A stretch of DNA of 64,000 bases from Petrosia ficiformis (GCA_947044365.1 OX345637.1:8328343-8392342); one strand, 5' to 3'; shown: positions 1 through 12,522, counted from the first letter of the stretch. A program made the numbers and translations. The notes: generated by a model from the sequence alone, not told the origin.

Positions 1-55
1 TATGCACAAATTATCATTAGTGTAACTATTTGCTATAAATAACCAAATAATATAG

Positions 56-1153
56 ATTCCTGTAATGAAGGAACTGTTAGACTGAGTGGATCAACACTTC
101 CATATGCTGGACGTGTAGAGATATGTATTGATTTGATATGGACCACCTTGTGTCACACAACATGGGATTTAGAAGATGCTCAGGTTGTGTGTAGAGAACT
201 TGGATATAGTCAATATGGTTAGTTAGTCATAACTATTGCAGTTTACATTCTTGTATCTACTACGTACATTATAAATTCTTAATTTCTCTTCTTGTAGGTG
301 CTTTACCAACATATGGCTGCTATACCGAGAGTCAACTATCATTTGGTATTACAGATATCAATTGTTCTGGTATAGAAGAGAGTATCTTGAACTGTTCACA
401 CAATGAAGCTCAGCTTCATAACTGTGGATCAAATGATGATGCTGGAGTGATATGTCAAGGTTTTATCTTACAACATGTATATAATTATCACACACTGCTT
501 GCATGGACGTCGAATTTGATATGCATTGTTGGAAAAGTGATAAAGTACATATTCTTTAGAGTATTATTATTTTGTATAGAATATGCTGAACAAGCTAATT
601 GTACTAACGGAGATGTAAGATTAATGGAGGGTGATGGATCTAATGAAGGCAGAGTAGAAGTGTGTGTTAATGAGGCCTGGGGTACTGTCTGTTCTTCTGG
701 TTGGAGTACTGCAGATGCTAATGTTGTTTGTCATCAACTTGATTTTCTGCCACTAGGTTAGCATGTAATGTAGGTATATTATATTATATATTACAATCAA
801 TTTTTCATAAATATTATTATTATTATTTATTATTATTATATATTTATATACATACAATACTGCATAACAATTGCACAAATTAGATGTATAGGTCACTGAT
901 CTGAAATACTATTGATAGAATTTCTATTTATATTATTTGTGATAAGAAATCAATGGAATACTCCAATATTCTTTTATCTTTGATCTTTCTTACATAGGTG
1001 CGAAAGCTAAAAACTTTGGATCTGGATCGGGAAATATTTTGCTATCACATGTTTCCTGTAGTGGTAATGAAAATAATTTATTAGAATGCAATTATCAATC
1101 TTGTAGTGTGTCTACTTGTTCTCATAGTAATGATGCTGGGGTTATTTGTGAAT
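56..1153 (+). CDS. Gene A SRCR domains a1-a2 (4 exons)
   Basis: Exons 56-217, 298-459, 580-756 and 998-1153. Odd-numbered exons carry the first half of a domain, with Cys before a GD/GT-V-RL strand, EVC or EIC, WGTVC and VVC..LG. Even-numbered exons carry the second half, with C-x-G-x-E, an L-x-C, and a final DAGV-x-C. Domain a1 has WTTLC instead of the usual WGTVC. All borders are phase 1. The closest relative is 35076-36127 in the same window. Confidence 0.88.
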
Positions 1154-1620
1154 GTAAGTACTCTCCACACATTTCATACACACGTACCTTTACTTGTGTA
1201 TTGTATAATTATTATCATAGTACCATGTAATAATGGTGACATAAGACTTGGTGATAAAAATATACTGATGGGTAGAGTAGAGGTGTGTATCAATGGTACT
1301 TGGGGAACTATATGTGATCATTACTGGACTGATAATGAAGCAAGTGTTGTGTGTTCTCAGCTAGGATACTCACCATATGGTGAGCATCTATTATTACTTT
1401 AAATAAAAGATGTGTTATTATTGGTGTATTTACCAGGTGCAACAGTGATAAAGAATCTTTATATTAATTATGAATGGCCCAATGCCTTTTATGAACTACA
1501 CTGTTACGGAAATGAATCCTCCATTTGGGACTGTTCATATGTTATTTCTGATGATGACAGCAGTTGTGCACAGTCTGATGATGCTGCTGTATTATGTATG
1601 GGTATGTGTCTAATTCACGA

Positions 1621-1666
<46 letters not shown>

Positions 1667-4600
1667 ATATATATATATATATATATATAATTTTTGTTTA
1701 TTATTTATAATGTTTAATGTAATTTACATTAGGGTATTGCTAATAGCAACTGAATGCTAATATTGAAGCCACCCTATAATTATGTATATAATAGAATTTT
1801 ATAATAATACTTATAATTATTATATTGATATTATATGTTATCTTATAGTCAACACAACTGAATACAGTAATTGTAGTGATGGTGATGTTAGACTAGTTGG
1901 AGGGGAAACGGAGAATGAAGGAAATGTTCAGATATGTCACAGAAATGCTTGGGGATCAGTGTGTGATGACTTTTGGGACTCAGCTAATTCTAATGTTGTC
2001 TGCAGACAACTTGGATTCCAACCATATGGTAGATAATATTGATATCTATGACATACCAAATGAATTTAAGTATAATTATTGACACCACACTTTCTTCACT
2101 GTAGGTTCTACACGTTATTATAGCAACTACTTCAATACTGTTAACAATCCTTCTTTTATTTATGGAAGATTCTACTGCTATGGAACTGAGAATAAGCTAG
2201 CTGACTGTTCATGGAATTCTTATTATCTACAGTACTGTAGCTATTATGATATAGCTGGAGTGCATTGTGAAGGTAAGCCAAATTTTGGCATATTGATTGT
2301 ATTCTTTATTGTTATTATTTTAATTATTGATGCTAAGTTCAATTAAAAAATTAATCTTAAAGGATGAAAAAGTCTGCATAATATTTACTAGTAATTCAGA
2401 TTTGTTACATGTGTTTTGTTACTGTAGGTGATTGTACTGATGGACATGTTCGCTTGAGAGGATCCTTCATTGAAAGACTGGGAAGAGTTGAAGTTTGTGT
2501 AAATGGTACTTGGACTACAATTTGTGATGAACACTGGGATGATGTTGATGCTAGTGTTGTTTGTCAACAGCTGGGACACTCATTCTATGGTAATATAGTT
2601 AACAAATGCCTTTAAAAGTTGATGTTCTTACATCTATATGTCAGGTGCTCTCGCTGCTTATGGATCACTGATCTCTGATGATTACCTAACCAGAATATAT
2701 GGAGTGAACTGTACAGGGAATGAAGAAAACATTTTCAATTGTCCTATTCATCTTACATCAAAAGAAGTGGAATACACTGAATGTACAAATGGTGATGCTG
2801 GTGTGTTCTGTCAAGGTATGAATAGTCTGACTGACATCTTCTATAAATAATATCCAGTGACCTTTAATTAACATGTCCTTATAGAACCAATACTAAACTT
2901 CCAACATTGTAATCACAGTGACATAAGACTAGTTGATGGTCAATTACCAACTGAAGGAAGAGTGGAAGTTTGTGTAAATGGATACTGGGGTACAGTATGT
3001 GATGATAGATGGGACACACTGGATGGAAATGTAGTATGTAAACAACTAGGATTTCAGGCTTCTGGTAAGACAAATGATTTTACTTCCTCATAACATTTCA
3101 AAAAAATATATTGTATACACCATGTCAAATTTGTGTACATGTATATAAGTGATATGTATACCACCTGCTATTGTTCGGAGCATGTGAATAAAACCCTCGG
3201 CCCTATACTGACATTTGGTTATATCCACATAAACAACAGGTGGTATATTTGTCTTATACAACTTCTCATCGGGTGATTAATAATATGATAATTATATATA
3301 TATATATGTTATCAGGAGTCCATAATTTAAAAAAAAAACTTAAAGGGAAGGAGTGTGAATCGCCCACGTTGTAACGAGATTTTGTATCAGCGATGTCTCG
3401 CTAGCTGATATACTATTTTTAGAAAGATGCTTGGCCACGTGGGCCAGAAATGACCACACCTCCACGAAAACATGGCTTTTGTTACAACTCCACGAAGGTC
3501 ACCTAGATTGGCTGCTATTTGTTCTAATTCTATCACAGTAGCAAACACAACCACTCCAATTAGAGATCGTTTACGAGAGGCGACAAGAAATACTTCTATT
3601 TTAGGAGAAACGAAGCGTTTTATCAATCTTGTATCTTGGAGGTGCGGTCATTCTGCTGGCCAAGCACTTTCTAAAAATAGTATATCCGCTAGCGAGATAT
3701 CGCTGATACAAAATCTCGTTACAACGTGGGCGATTCACACTCCTTCCCTTTAAGTGTTTTTTTTAAATTATGGACTCCTGATGCTATATATTATATATAA
3801 TATTACTATGCTATAAACCATCTAAAATTTAGGGTCAAAACCGAAGTATTGGTCATTATATGGAAAAGGTGATATCCCTATTATATTAGCTGATTTAGCT
3901 TGTACAGGTTCTGAAGAAATGATCATAGATTGTGAAAAACATGTGTATGGTATAATACATTGCTATTCCAGTGAAGTAGCAGGTTTACAATGTGAAGGTT
4001 TGTCCTATATATCTGATCACAATGCACAATATGTATAAAGCATAGTTACATTGATGGTGGTATGTCATAAATCTTATACAATTTGGTATTTCTTTATTTC
4101 ATTTCAATTAGATCTTTGTAGTGATGGAGATATTCGTATTCCTGGTGGAGGTAGTTCAGGCAGAGTTGAAGTTTGTGTCAACAAAACATGGGGAGCTATT
4201 TGTGATAGCTTGTGGAGTTATACTGATGCCAATGTTGTCTGTAAACAACTAGGATACTCACCTTATGGTATGAATCAAATACATATTTATGATCCTCTCT
4301 CACCCCTATTGTAATAGGAGCCATTGCTGCTAGGAATGGATTCATAGATATCAATATACCAATTCGGATTAATTCACTGAACTGTCAAGGATTTGAAGAT
4401 ACCATTCAAAACTGTAACATCGATTATGATGTCAGTTCAGAATGTAATGCAAATGACCAGGCTGGTATTGTATGCCAAGGTAGACCATAATGAATGTTAT
4501 GCATAAAGATTATAACAGGAGATCAATGATACACAATCAATTAAATTTTAATCAAAACACAATATTATATTTGCTCAACTGTGTTGTTTGTAACTAATAT

Positions 4601-7600
4601 GTATCTGAATTTATTTTCTAGCTTCAAATATTATTTCAAGTGATTGTGAACATGGTGAGCTGAGATTAAGTAATCATCTATATCCAACTGAAGGAAGAGT
4701 TGAAATATGTATTAACAGAGTATGGGGAACTGTGTGTGATAATAGCTGGAGTACTGCTGATGCTAATGTAGTGTGTAATCAGCTTGGATACTACCCATCA
4801 GGTATGTACTAAACATAGTTGTTTATCATGCTGCGTGGTAAAGCATTAGTTGTTATATTAATATTGTCACAATCACTGGCCATTATTAGAATGATGAATC
4901 AACTGTATATACATACATCATTTTGGTTTTTAAATGTTTATAAATTATATAAGGCAGAAGAAACCACATTTTCATTGCTAATTTATTTGTTCATGCAAGG
5001 AGCTAAACCTCGTTATGGAGCTTTTTATGGTCAAGGATCTGGACCTATATTATTATCTGATCTGTATTGTGCGGGTAGTGAATCAAACATTTTAGAATGT
5101 AACAGAAACATGTATGGTGTAACCCATTGTGGACATTATGAAGATGCTGGAGTTAAATGCCAAGGTCTGTGATATATGTCAATACTGTAACATAGCATTA
5201 TTCTGTTCTAAAGATTGCTATGTATATAAATGTGTAACATAGCAAAAGACTCATTTCTGTAGGTTCATTTCCAGTATATGCTAGTCCTTCATTTGGTAAT
5301 ATGTTAGGAGGTGAAGCAGTTTTCATCACAGGACCAGAATTTCAGCCTGAAGACGATATAACATGTGTATTTGATGAAACTGAAGTTGACTGTACATATA
5401 TATCTGAGGAGCAGTGTGTTTGTGTTGCACCAGAAATTTCTAGTGAACGTATAGTTGAATTACAACTAAGAATCAATAGAAACAAAGCTGTGTTAACTGG
5501 AGGAACAAGCTTCAGATATAGTGAGCTATATTATTAATCAGTCCAATTGTAATTTGTTAATTGGGATATAGTAGTTATGACAGCTGCCGATATTATTATA
5601 CTACAGTAACTATATTAAGTGTCAATATAGTGCAAACCCTGTTGAGCTAGTAACAAGGTGATGGACAATTGTTTTCGTCCATAGTGATCATCTCAATAAT
5701 AATTATAACAATTTTTATGCACTTTAAAAAACTTGTTTACTAAATTTACACTGTTTGCAGCAAAAATTCATTTTATCTGACGATAATATGGTGATAATTT
5801 TGAATTTTACTTTCCTTTAACTACAGTCTCACCAATAGAAGTTGAGGATGAGAAGAATCTTGTGAGTATTGAAACTGAAACTGAGGATTTCTCAATATAT
5901 GATGCAAGTAGTGTTAATATTACATGGAATCCAAATAGTTTAACTGCTGGTTTGTTGAATGTGGAAGACACAAAAGTAAATATTTTAATGGTAAGTTTCT
6001 TTTTTTTCATGATTCTGTTTACAATGCTGCTACTGCTTATTTTATACTATTTATATTCAAATTAATGTAGCGTTTATACAATGTTAACTCTGAAGAATGG
6101 GATGATGCAATAAATCTGGTTGAAGATGTACCAAACAATGGAAGAACTCATGTCAATATTCCAGACCTTCAAGAAATTGATGAAACATCATTGAGTCTGG
6201 TACAAATAAAAGTAACATTGAGCAGCTACAATGGCAACCAACATCCTCAAAAACGATTATTGCCAGCCATTGCCCTTGGTGGACTTGCCAAAATTGCCAT
6301 CAGGTTAATTGTTGGGAGAATTATAGTTGATACTGCTCGTAGAATTGGCTGTGAAGTATGGCACACACTTGATAATGGTGTAAACACACAAACTCTACCT
6401 CCATGTCCCTGCAAAAAGAATCAGGCAATTGGTGATGACAGATTTACACAAGAAAAAAGAATATCCCAGTCAATTACAAGGCTTGTAAAGACAAATCTTA
6501 AAGCTGAAAGTTGCTATAGACAAAGTAGTGTTAGGTAAGCAATTAAAAGTATTTTACAATGAGATAATAAATTTACTCTTAATTCAAGTTCAAATGCTTA
6601 TTTTCTTATTTTATGAATGTACAATCTGTCTACCACCTGCTCAATGCATGTCGTATTATTAATAATTACAATAATTATGTATAATAATAATAAATATAAT
6701 TATAATATATATACACACACAAAACTGTCTCGGAAAGCTGACAAGGTAATTATTTAACTAGTAAACAAACTATAATTATTATAATTGTATAACTAAATGA
6801 AAGCCAATGCATATACAAAAAATTAACTTGTGTTACATATGTGCATGTAGATCATTTGGTCCAAGTCAACAGTGCTGTTATGATAAAGAAGGTAGTATTA
6901 TAACTGGAGTTGGTGGAGGATCTGCATATCAAGTATATCCTAGCAATTTGAAATCTGCAATAGGTACTATGACATGTGTGTTCAATAAAGAAATTATACT
7001 ATTATCCAACTATAATTTTATAGGTCATGCACTGCATGATATTGTACCATATCTGCTTTGCTGCAAGACCATTTTCTTTGCTTGTAGAAAATATTATGAT
7101 CGTCGACCTAATGATGATTGTTCAGACTATCCTGAAAGACCTCCTCCAGGTGTGTGTTTATATACTCCTGCATGATTATCAAAACGACAATTATATTATG
7201 TATATTAAATTATATATATATATATATATATATTGCACAGCAAAAGCATTTGGTGATCCTCACTTAGTGTCATTGGATGGACATATGTATACTTTTAATG
7301 GTAAAGGAGAGTTTATACTAGTAGAGTCACTGGATGAAGATCTCATGGTACAAGTTAGATTCACTGAACCTAATATCATTAATGAAAGTGATCAAACTGT
7401 AGCCAGTACAGGAACTGTCATATCAACTCTGGTTGCTAAACACAGAGAATCTGATACTGTACAGTTTGAAGTGATTGAAGACAATCTTGTGACTTTGGTC
7501 AATGGAGATGAAGTGGATTTCAGTGAACTGTCAGAGCTAAAGTTTAACAATTTAACAGTCACGAGTAAAGGCAACAGAACCTATTTTGCATCTCTGGCAT

Positions 7601-9793
7601 CAGGTGTGTCTATTACAGTAGCAGAAAACAATGGAGTAATGTCAGATGTAACTGTGACACTACCTAATAAATATTATCGTAACACACATGGTCTTATGGG
7701 TCAATATAATGGAGACACATCAGATGATCTGCTACCTCAAAACAGCAGTACTCACATTCCTCTTAACTCTTCTATAGAAGATATTCATTATCAGTTTGGA
7801 CTAACATGTAAGTACATGCTTATGATTATAATTGTAATAATGAAGCAATTACTTTTCTTAATAAAGTATAGCATGTACCATGTTCTATCACCTCCAGTAT
7901 GTTATAAGTACCTGTGCTATGTATTATTGATATCACTTCATTTAGGGATAGTAGATGATCCATCATCAAGCTTGTTTACCTATGGGGCTAGTGGAAGTTG
8001 GAATACATTCTACAAACCAGAGTACAAACCAATATTTGAAGTCACATTCAGTGATCCTACATTTGAAGAAAAAGCTCATGAAGTATGATATCAAATAATA
8101 TAACAATTATTATTACTATACAGTGTATTAAGAATTTTCCACACTTGATTTAATAATAATAATGCAATTTCATTCTATAGGTTTGTGGTAATGATGAGCT
8201 TTGTTTGTTTGATGTGGCTGCTACTGGTGATTTGGAGTTTGGAGAAACTACAAAAATGTCAGGAGAACAGCAAGAAACTATCACCAAATTACTCCAACCA
8301 AGTATGACAATAGTTTGTGAATAAAGTGGAACTTCTTTGTAAAGGACACTTTGGGAGTTGAGACTAGTTCAAGTGTTCTTTAAATTGATATTCCTTTATT
8401 TGGTTATTCATTTACTTAATATATATATATATATATGTATTATGATCACACCTCAAGTGTGGATTTTAGGTATCCTTAATAAGTTTTATTAGCGATAAAA
8501 TAATAATTATTATTCAGAGTTTCAGAGTTAGTTAATTATTAAATTATCTAGCTATATGTGATCCTCCTTGCATTCATGGTGCATGTGTTGGAAACCAAAC
8601 ATGTGTCTGTTCTACTGGTTACTATGGTGATACATGTAGTACTCCAGGTTAGTTACACAACCATGCACATTAATACATGTACATGTGTACACTGACCAGT
8701 GTCTAGATACAGAAACCATATTACTGATTTTACTAAACTATTCCATATACCCAGTTTATGAATCATGTGAAGAGAACCTGTGTGTGAATGATGGAACATG
8801 TACAATACTAGCAGGAGATTATTTGTGTTCATGTGCTGATGGGTTCACTGGACCATTTTGTAACAACAGTAAGACAATATTAATGTAATAACAATTGTCA
8901 TTCACAAGGAGATGAACAATTTTGTACATAGTCAAAAATGAGGTTATAGAGAAGAACATCCCTATTATTATTATTAGAGGTTGTGAGGTATGTGTCTGAT
9001 ACCCAACTACCTACATTTGAGGTTACTCATTAGAAGTATTTTTTAGTTTACACTCTTTGTACACCACGCTCATTAAGGTGATTAAGACCCTGGCCCATAA
9101 TAAAACATTCATGTAGATATAATGACCCCTAACCCTTGGGACTCGAATCCATTGAAGCCAAGTGATGGGTAACCACAGGTGTAGGAGTGTGTTTCTTAAT
9201 GAGGGGCACATGTACAGTGATGAAGAATGTGTGTACAGGTACGTCCAAAATTTGAGAACAATTAGCTACATGCCATTTTCAATAACGTTATATACAATAA
9301 TATTATAGTATATTTTTCATGACATATACCGTAGATATTATTATAGTTTATAGCAAACTGTTAGGGTAGCACATCCCCCCTGGTTCCTATACCTCCTATG
9401 AACTTAGTTTGATGGGAAGGTGTTTGTCATAAAACAATAATGAACAAATATAATAATTATAATTTGTGAAATAACATAGGATAAACTAATTTAATTATAA
9501 TTATAGGTAGTACGAGTATTATAGGTAATGTGAGTACTATTACTATTACTACTACTACTGAACCTACTGAAAAAACCGCACAAGAATCTTCCCTCAATTA
9601 CATTCTAGTAGGAGGAGTTGTTGGTGTGTGTGTAATACTGGTACTTGCATTATCAGTTTCTTTCACCATTTGCTTCAAATGTTGGATTACAAAACGAAAG
9701 TATCATGTTAAAGATGATTTGAAACATGGGCATTCCCGACGTGCAAGTGAGGGAGTAGTGTTGAAGAATGAGTTTGAGATGGAGCAAATATAA
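56..9793 (+). CDS. Gene A: SRCR-IPT-AMOP-vWD-EGF transmembrane protein, 5' end outside window
   Basis: Twenty-seven exons can be followed with AG/GT borders and consistent phases to a stop at 9791-9793. The order is eight SRCR domains, an IPT/TIG domain, a linker, AMOP, vWD, two EGF-like domains, one membrane helix and a cytoplasmic tail of roughly 40 residues. An AMOP-vWD core near a membrane anchor is known from MUC4, SUSD2 and insect Mesh (established family knowledge). Here it is joined to SRCR domains, so the product is probably a type I surface protein acting in adhesion or recognition (inference). The first visible exon begins in phase 1, so the signal peptide and more SRCR exons should lie to the left of the window. 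The SRCR part is duplicated at 35076-40927 and the 3' part at 10545-12684. Confidence 0.82.
1221..2272 (+). CDS. Gene A SRCR domains a3-a4 (4 exons)
   Basis: Exons 1221-1379, 1437-1601, 1849-2028 and 2105-2272. Domain a3 ends with the variant DDAAVLCMG. Domain a4 has VQICH in place of VEVCV, and its C-terminal half is rich in tyrosine and serine. A trinucleotide (ATT)n run followed by (AT)n lies in the intron at 1621-1689. The same four-exon block occurs twice in gene B (36191-37369 and 37433-38463), so gene A holds the single-copy state. Confidence 0.87.
2428..3997 (+). CDS. Gene A SRCR domains a5-a6 (4 exons)
   Basis: Exons 2428-2589, 2645-2815, 2885-3064 and 3833-3997. The first three match 38628-39255 in gene B and the inverted copy at 63328-63955. 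The fourth is separated from the third by a 768-bp intron holding an inverted-repeat element (3311-3782) that gene B's matching intron lacks. Confidence 0.88.
3120..3270. repeat. Short foldback repeat, GTGGATATAACC family
   Basis: Two arms around ATACCACCTG and CAGGTGGTAT flank ataaaaccctcggccctata and a ggttatatccacataa segment, making an imperfect hairpin. Orthologous copies sit in the same intron of gene B (about 39350-39460) and in the inverted gene E (about 63125-63235), so the insertion predates these duplications. Related copies sharing the GTGGATATAACCCA motif are near 17310-17460, 21845-21990 and 62160-62310. Confidence 0.6.
3311..3782. mobile_element. 472-bp inverted-repeat element (MITE-like) in gene A intron
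   Basis: The left end starts ATCAGGAGTCCATAATTT and the right end finishes with its reverse complement. Outward arms of roughly 160 bp match almost fully, including AAAGGGAAGGAGTGTGAATC and CGCCCACGTTGTAACGAG. The centre is GC-richer than its surroundings and holds a 93-codon open frame from 3472, probably a scrap of a parent element. The matching intron of gene B (39256-39579) lacks it, so insertion followed the block duplication or it was lost there. A clean target duplication is not visible beyond a possible AT. Confidence 0.75.
4112..5164 (+). CDS. Gene A SRCR domains a7-a8 (4 exons)
   Basis: Exons 4112-4267, 4318-4479, 4622-4801 and 5000-5164. Domain a7 has [16 protein letters not shown] and a short 156-bp first exon. 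The last domain ends DAGVKCQG. Its donor is at 5165, and the next exon changes domain type. These exons correspond to 39871-40927 in gene B. Confidence 0.88.
5263..5520 (+). CDS. Gene A IPT/TIG domain exon
   Basis: One 258-bp phase 1-1 exon encodes about 86 residues: [20 protein letters not shown], then [18 protein letters not shown] and a closing strand ending SFRYS. The P-x-x-G-x-x-x-GG-x-x-V-x-I-x-G pattern followed by paired cysteines is typical of immunoglobulin-like, plexin, transcription-factor (IPT/TIG) domains. The donor GTGAGC follows directly at 5521. Gene B has no counterpart after its homologous last SRCR exon, so this exon marks the divergence point of the two genes. Confidence 0.75.
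5827..5990 (+). CDS. Gene A linker exon after IPT
   Basis: The 164-bp exon runs from phase 1 to phase 0 and encodes an acidic segment ([18 protein letters not shown]) and a beta-like stretch, VNITWNP. It ends ILM at a GTAAGT donor (5991). Similar segments of uncertain fold follow the IPT domain in Mesh-like proteins (family knowledge). I do not recognise a defined domain. A leading 2-nt TC completes the codon carried over from the IPT exon. Confidence 0.65.
6071..7149 (+). CDS. Gene A AMOP domain (3 exons)
   Basis: Exons 6071-6534, 6851-6963 and 7024-7149. The first continues the linker and then enters the AMOP signature: [18 protein letters not shown] and a D-RF motif, ending SCYRQSS. The second carries [18 protein letters not shown] and the third PYLLCCK with a cysteine-containing close, [12 protein letters not shown]. 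Phases run 0-2, 2-1 and 1-1 without conflict. AMOP is an extracellular cysteine-rich module of adhesion proteins such as MUC4 and Mesh (family knowledge). The small exon 6851-6963 rests on a TGTAG acceptor and a GTACTA donor. Confidence 0.75.
7241..8301 (+). CDS. Gene A von Willebrand factor type D domain (3 exons)
   Basis: Exons 7241-7807, 7946-8082 and 8181-8301. The first opens with [20 protein letters not shown], the vWD start signature, and ends with [18 protein letters not shown], matching the G-L-x-G-x-(Y/W)-N-G-D motif near the end of vWD and MUC4/SUSD2-type relatives. The other two add a downstream segment including [12 protein letters not shown] and [20 protein letters not shown]. 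Phases are 1-1, 1-0 and 0-1. The duplicate at 10545-11596 has identical exon lengths. Confidence 0.85.
8552..8868 (+). CDS. Gene A two EGF-like domains
   Basis: Exons 8552-8647 and 8755-8868, each phase 1-1 and each encoding one six-cysteine EGF-like unit. The first reads [18 protein letters not shown] and ends with GYYGDTC. The second reads [14 protein letters not shown], then [14 protein letters not shown]. One EGF unit per symmetric exon is the usual metazoan arrangement. Confidence 0.85.
8869..9506. other. 638-bp intron of gene A before the last exon
   Basis: I see no exon here. Similar sequence occurs at 11974-12442 in the 3' copy, including a stretch with gactcgaatcc (about 9140) that recalls a tRNA-type B box. 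No clear A box was seen, so a SINE is only a possibility. Confidence 0.4.
9507..9793 (+). CDS. Gene A stalk, transmembrane helix and cytoplasmic tail (last exon)
   Basis: The exon begins with a threonine-rich stalk ([14 protein letters not shown]) and continues into a hydrophobic helix, [21 protein letters not shown] basic tail of roughly 40 residues follows, with [13 protein letters not shown] and an acidic end before TAA at 9791-9793. The stalk is encoded by an ACT microsatellite. SRRAS resembles a basophilic kinase site (inference). A candidate poly(A) signal follows at 9942. Confidence 0.85.
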
Positions 9794-10544
9794 TGACATT
9801 AAAAGGAAATTTTACATCAGCATGCAAAGATAAATCATTTTTATAAGTTTGAATGAATTAAGGATAATCTTCTGGTTATTCTTAAATACATACAATATGT
9901 ATACTATAGTAAGTTGTCCTTTTGATAAACTACTGTGGTAGAATAAATAAAAATATTATATACTTTTTTTTTTAAGCGTGACAAATGTATTTTTGGAAAT
10001 AATAATTATTTTATACATACGTATGTAATTAATGTTTTAGGAATGCAACTAATTAGTAAGGCTTAGATGTAAGAGACCAGCAATTCAGCCTTATAAAATT
10101 AATTAGTATTAAATTGCAATAAAAGATGGTAGCTGGACATGAGAGTTGAAAATCTTCATATTTACAAAATTTTACATGTACATAATTATTATAATCATAA
10201 ATATTTTAAAATGCCTTTTATGACTTCATTGTAGGTCCCTAGCAATCAATGCTGTGACATTTAAATAACCAACATGAAGGTCTTTTCATTGACATAAAAT
10301 AAACTTTCTCTTATTGTTGTACAACAAAAGAGAGATCAGTAAAACATTGCAAATGCATGAATGCATGACACATCATTTATGTTGGGAGCAATGCAACTCT
10401 GCACTATAATTATGTGTCCCACTCTCAGGGATTCATAAACTTATTCACATTCACACAAGACACAAACGAATGACAATAATACTTTTTTTTAATTAATTTT
10501 TAATTCATGAATCAATATTAATTTTAATAAAGTATATTGCACAG
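9794..10544. other. Gap between gene A and its 3' copy
   Basis: AT-rich sequence holding the presumed 3' UTR of gene A. I found no exon. AMOP exons expected upstream of a complete duplicate are absent, so the copied segment starts within or just before the vWD acceptor (about 10530). Confidence 0.5.
9942..9947 (+). terminator. AATAAA poly(A) signal of gene A
   Basis: This is the first AATAAA after the stop codon, about 150 bp downstream, followed by AT-rich sequence and a T-run at 9963. Confidence 0.55.
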
Positions 10545-12484
10545 CAAGAGCATTTGGTGATCCTCACTTAGTGTCATTGGATGGACATATGTATACTTTT
10601 AATGGTAAAGGAGAGTTTATATTAGTAGAGTCACTGGATGAAGATCTCATGGTACAAGTTAGATTCACTGAACCTAATATTATTAATGGAAGCAATCAAA
10701 CTGTAGCCAGTACAGGAACTGTCATATCAGCTCTAGTTGCTAAACACAGAGAATCTGATACTATACAGTTTGAAGTGATTGAAGACAATCTTGTGACTTT
10801 GGTCAATGGAGATGAAGTGGATTTCAGTGAACTGTCAGAGCTAAAATTTAACAATTTAACAGTCACAAGTAAAGGCAACAGAACCTACTTTGCATCTCTG
10901 GCATCAGGTGTGTCTATTACGATTACAGAAAACAATGGAGTAATGTCAGATGTAACTGTGACACTACCCGATAAATATTATCGTAACACACATGGTCTTA
11001 TGGGTCAATATAATGGAGACACATCAGATGATCTGCTACCTCAAAACAGCAGTACTCACATTCCTCTTAACTCTTCTATAGAAGATATTCATTATCTGTT
11101 TGGACTAACATGTAAGTACATGCTTATGATTATAAGAAGCAATTACTTTTCTTAATAATGTATAGCATGTACCATGTTCTATCACGTCCACTATGTTATA
11201 AGTACCTGTGCTATGTAATATTATTATCACTTCATTTTAGGGGTAATAGATGATCCATCATCAAGCTTGTTTACCTATGGGGCTAGTGGAAGTTGGAATA
11301 CATTCTACAAACCAGAGTACAAACCAATATTTGAAGTCACATTCAGTGATCCTACATTTGAAGAAAAAGCTCATGAAGTATGATATCAAATAATATAACA
11401 ATTATTATTACTATACAGTGTATTAAGAATTTTCCACACTTGATTTAATAATAATAATGCAATTTCATTCTTTAGGTTTGTGGTAATGATGAGCTTTGTT
11501 TGTTTGATGTGGCTGCTACTGGTGATTTGGTGTTTGGAGAAACTACAAAACTGTCAGGAGAACAGCAAGAAACTATCACCAAATTACTCCAACCAAGTAT
11601 GACAATAGTTTGAGTCAGTAATAATAATTATTAAATTATCTAGCTATATGTGATCCTCCTTGCATTCACGGTGCATGTGTTGAAAACCAAACATGTGTCT
11701 GTTCTACTAGTTACTATGGTGATACATGTAGTACTTCCAGGTTAGTTACACAACCATACACATTTAATATCATGTACATGTATACACAGACCAGTGTCTA
11801 GATACAGAAACAATATTACTGATTTTACTGAACAGTTTCTTAATATTCCATATACCCAGTTTATGAATCATGTGAAGAGAACCTGTGTGAAAATGATGGA
11901 ACATGTACAGTAGTAGCAGGAGATTATTTGTGTTTATGTGGTGATGGGTTCACTGAACCATTTTGTAATAACAGTAAGACAATTATAATGTAATTTCAAT
12001 AGCAATCGTCATTCATAAGGAGAGGAACAGTTTTGTACATTGTCAAAAATGAGGAAAACATCCTATTCTCATAAGAGGTTAAGAGGCATGTGTCTGATAC
12101 CCAACTATCTACTATTTTTAAAATGTTTGGGGTTACCCATTAGAATTTTTTTATACACCCCTTCCATACCACACTCATTAAGGTAATTAAAACCCTGGCC
12201 CGTAATAAAACATAGATATGATGACCCCCTAAGCCATAAAAAGACTTGTGACTTGAACCATTAAAGCCAGGTGATAGGTAACCATTTTTCAACCGCCGGT
12301 CCTGGTTCCTATACCTATGGTGCCCCCTAGTTTGATGGGAAGGTGTTTGTCATTTTTTTCATAAACAACAATGAATAAATATAAAACATATAATTTGCAT
12401 ATATTACCTATATAGGATATAAACTAATTATTATAATTATAGGTAATACAAGTATTATAGCTAATATGAGTACTATTACTATTA

Positions 12485-12522
<38 letters not shown>

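Noticed and set aside
3472..3753. 93-codon frame as a host gene
   Set aside because: It lies wholly between and across the inverted arms of a MITE and has no support as an independent gene.
9023..9211. tRNA-derived SINE (B-box-like gactcgaatcc)
   Set aside because: No A box at the proper distance and no tail or target duplication seen. The match is too short to call.
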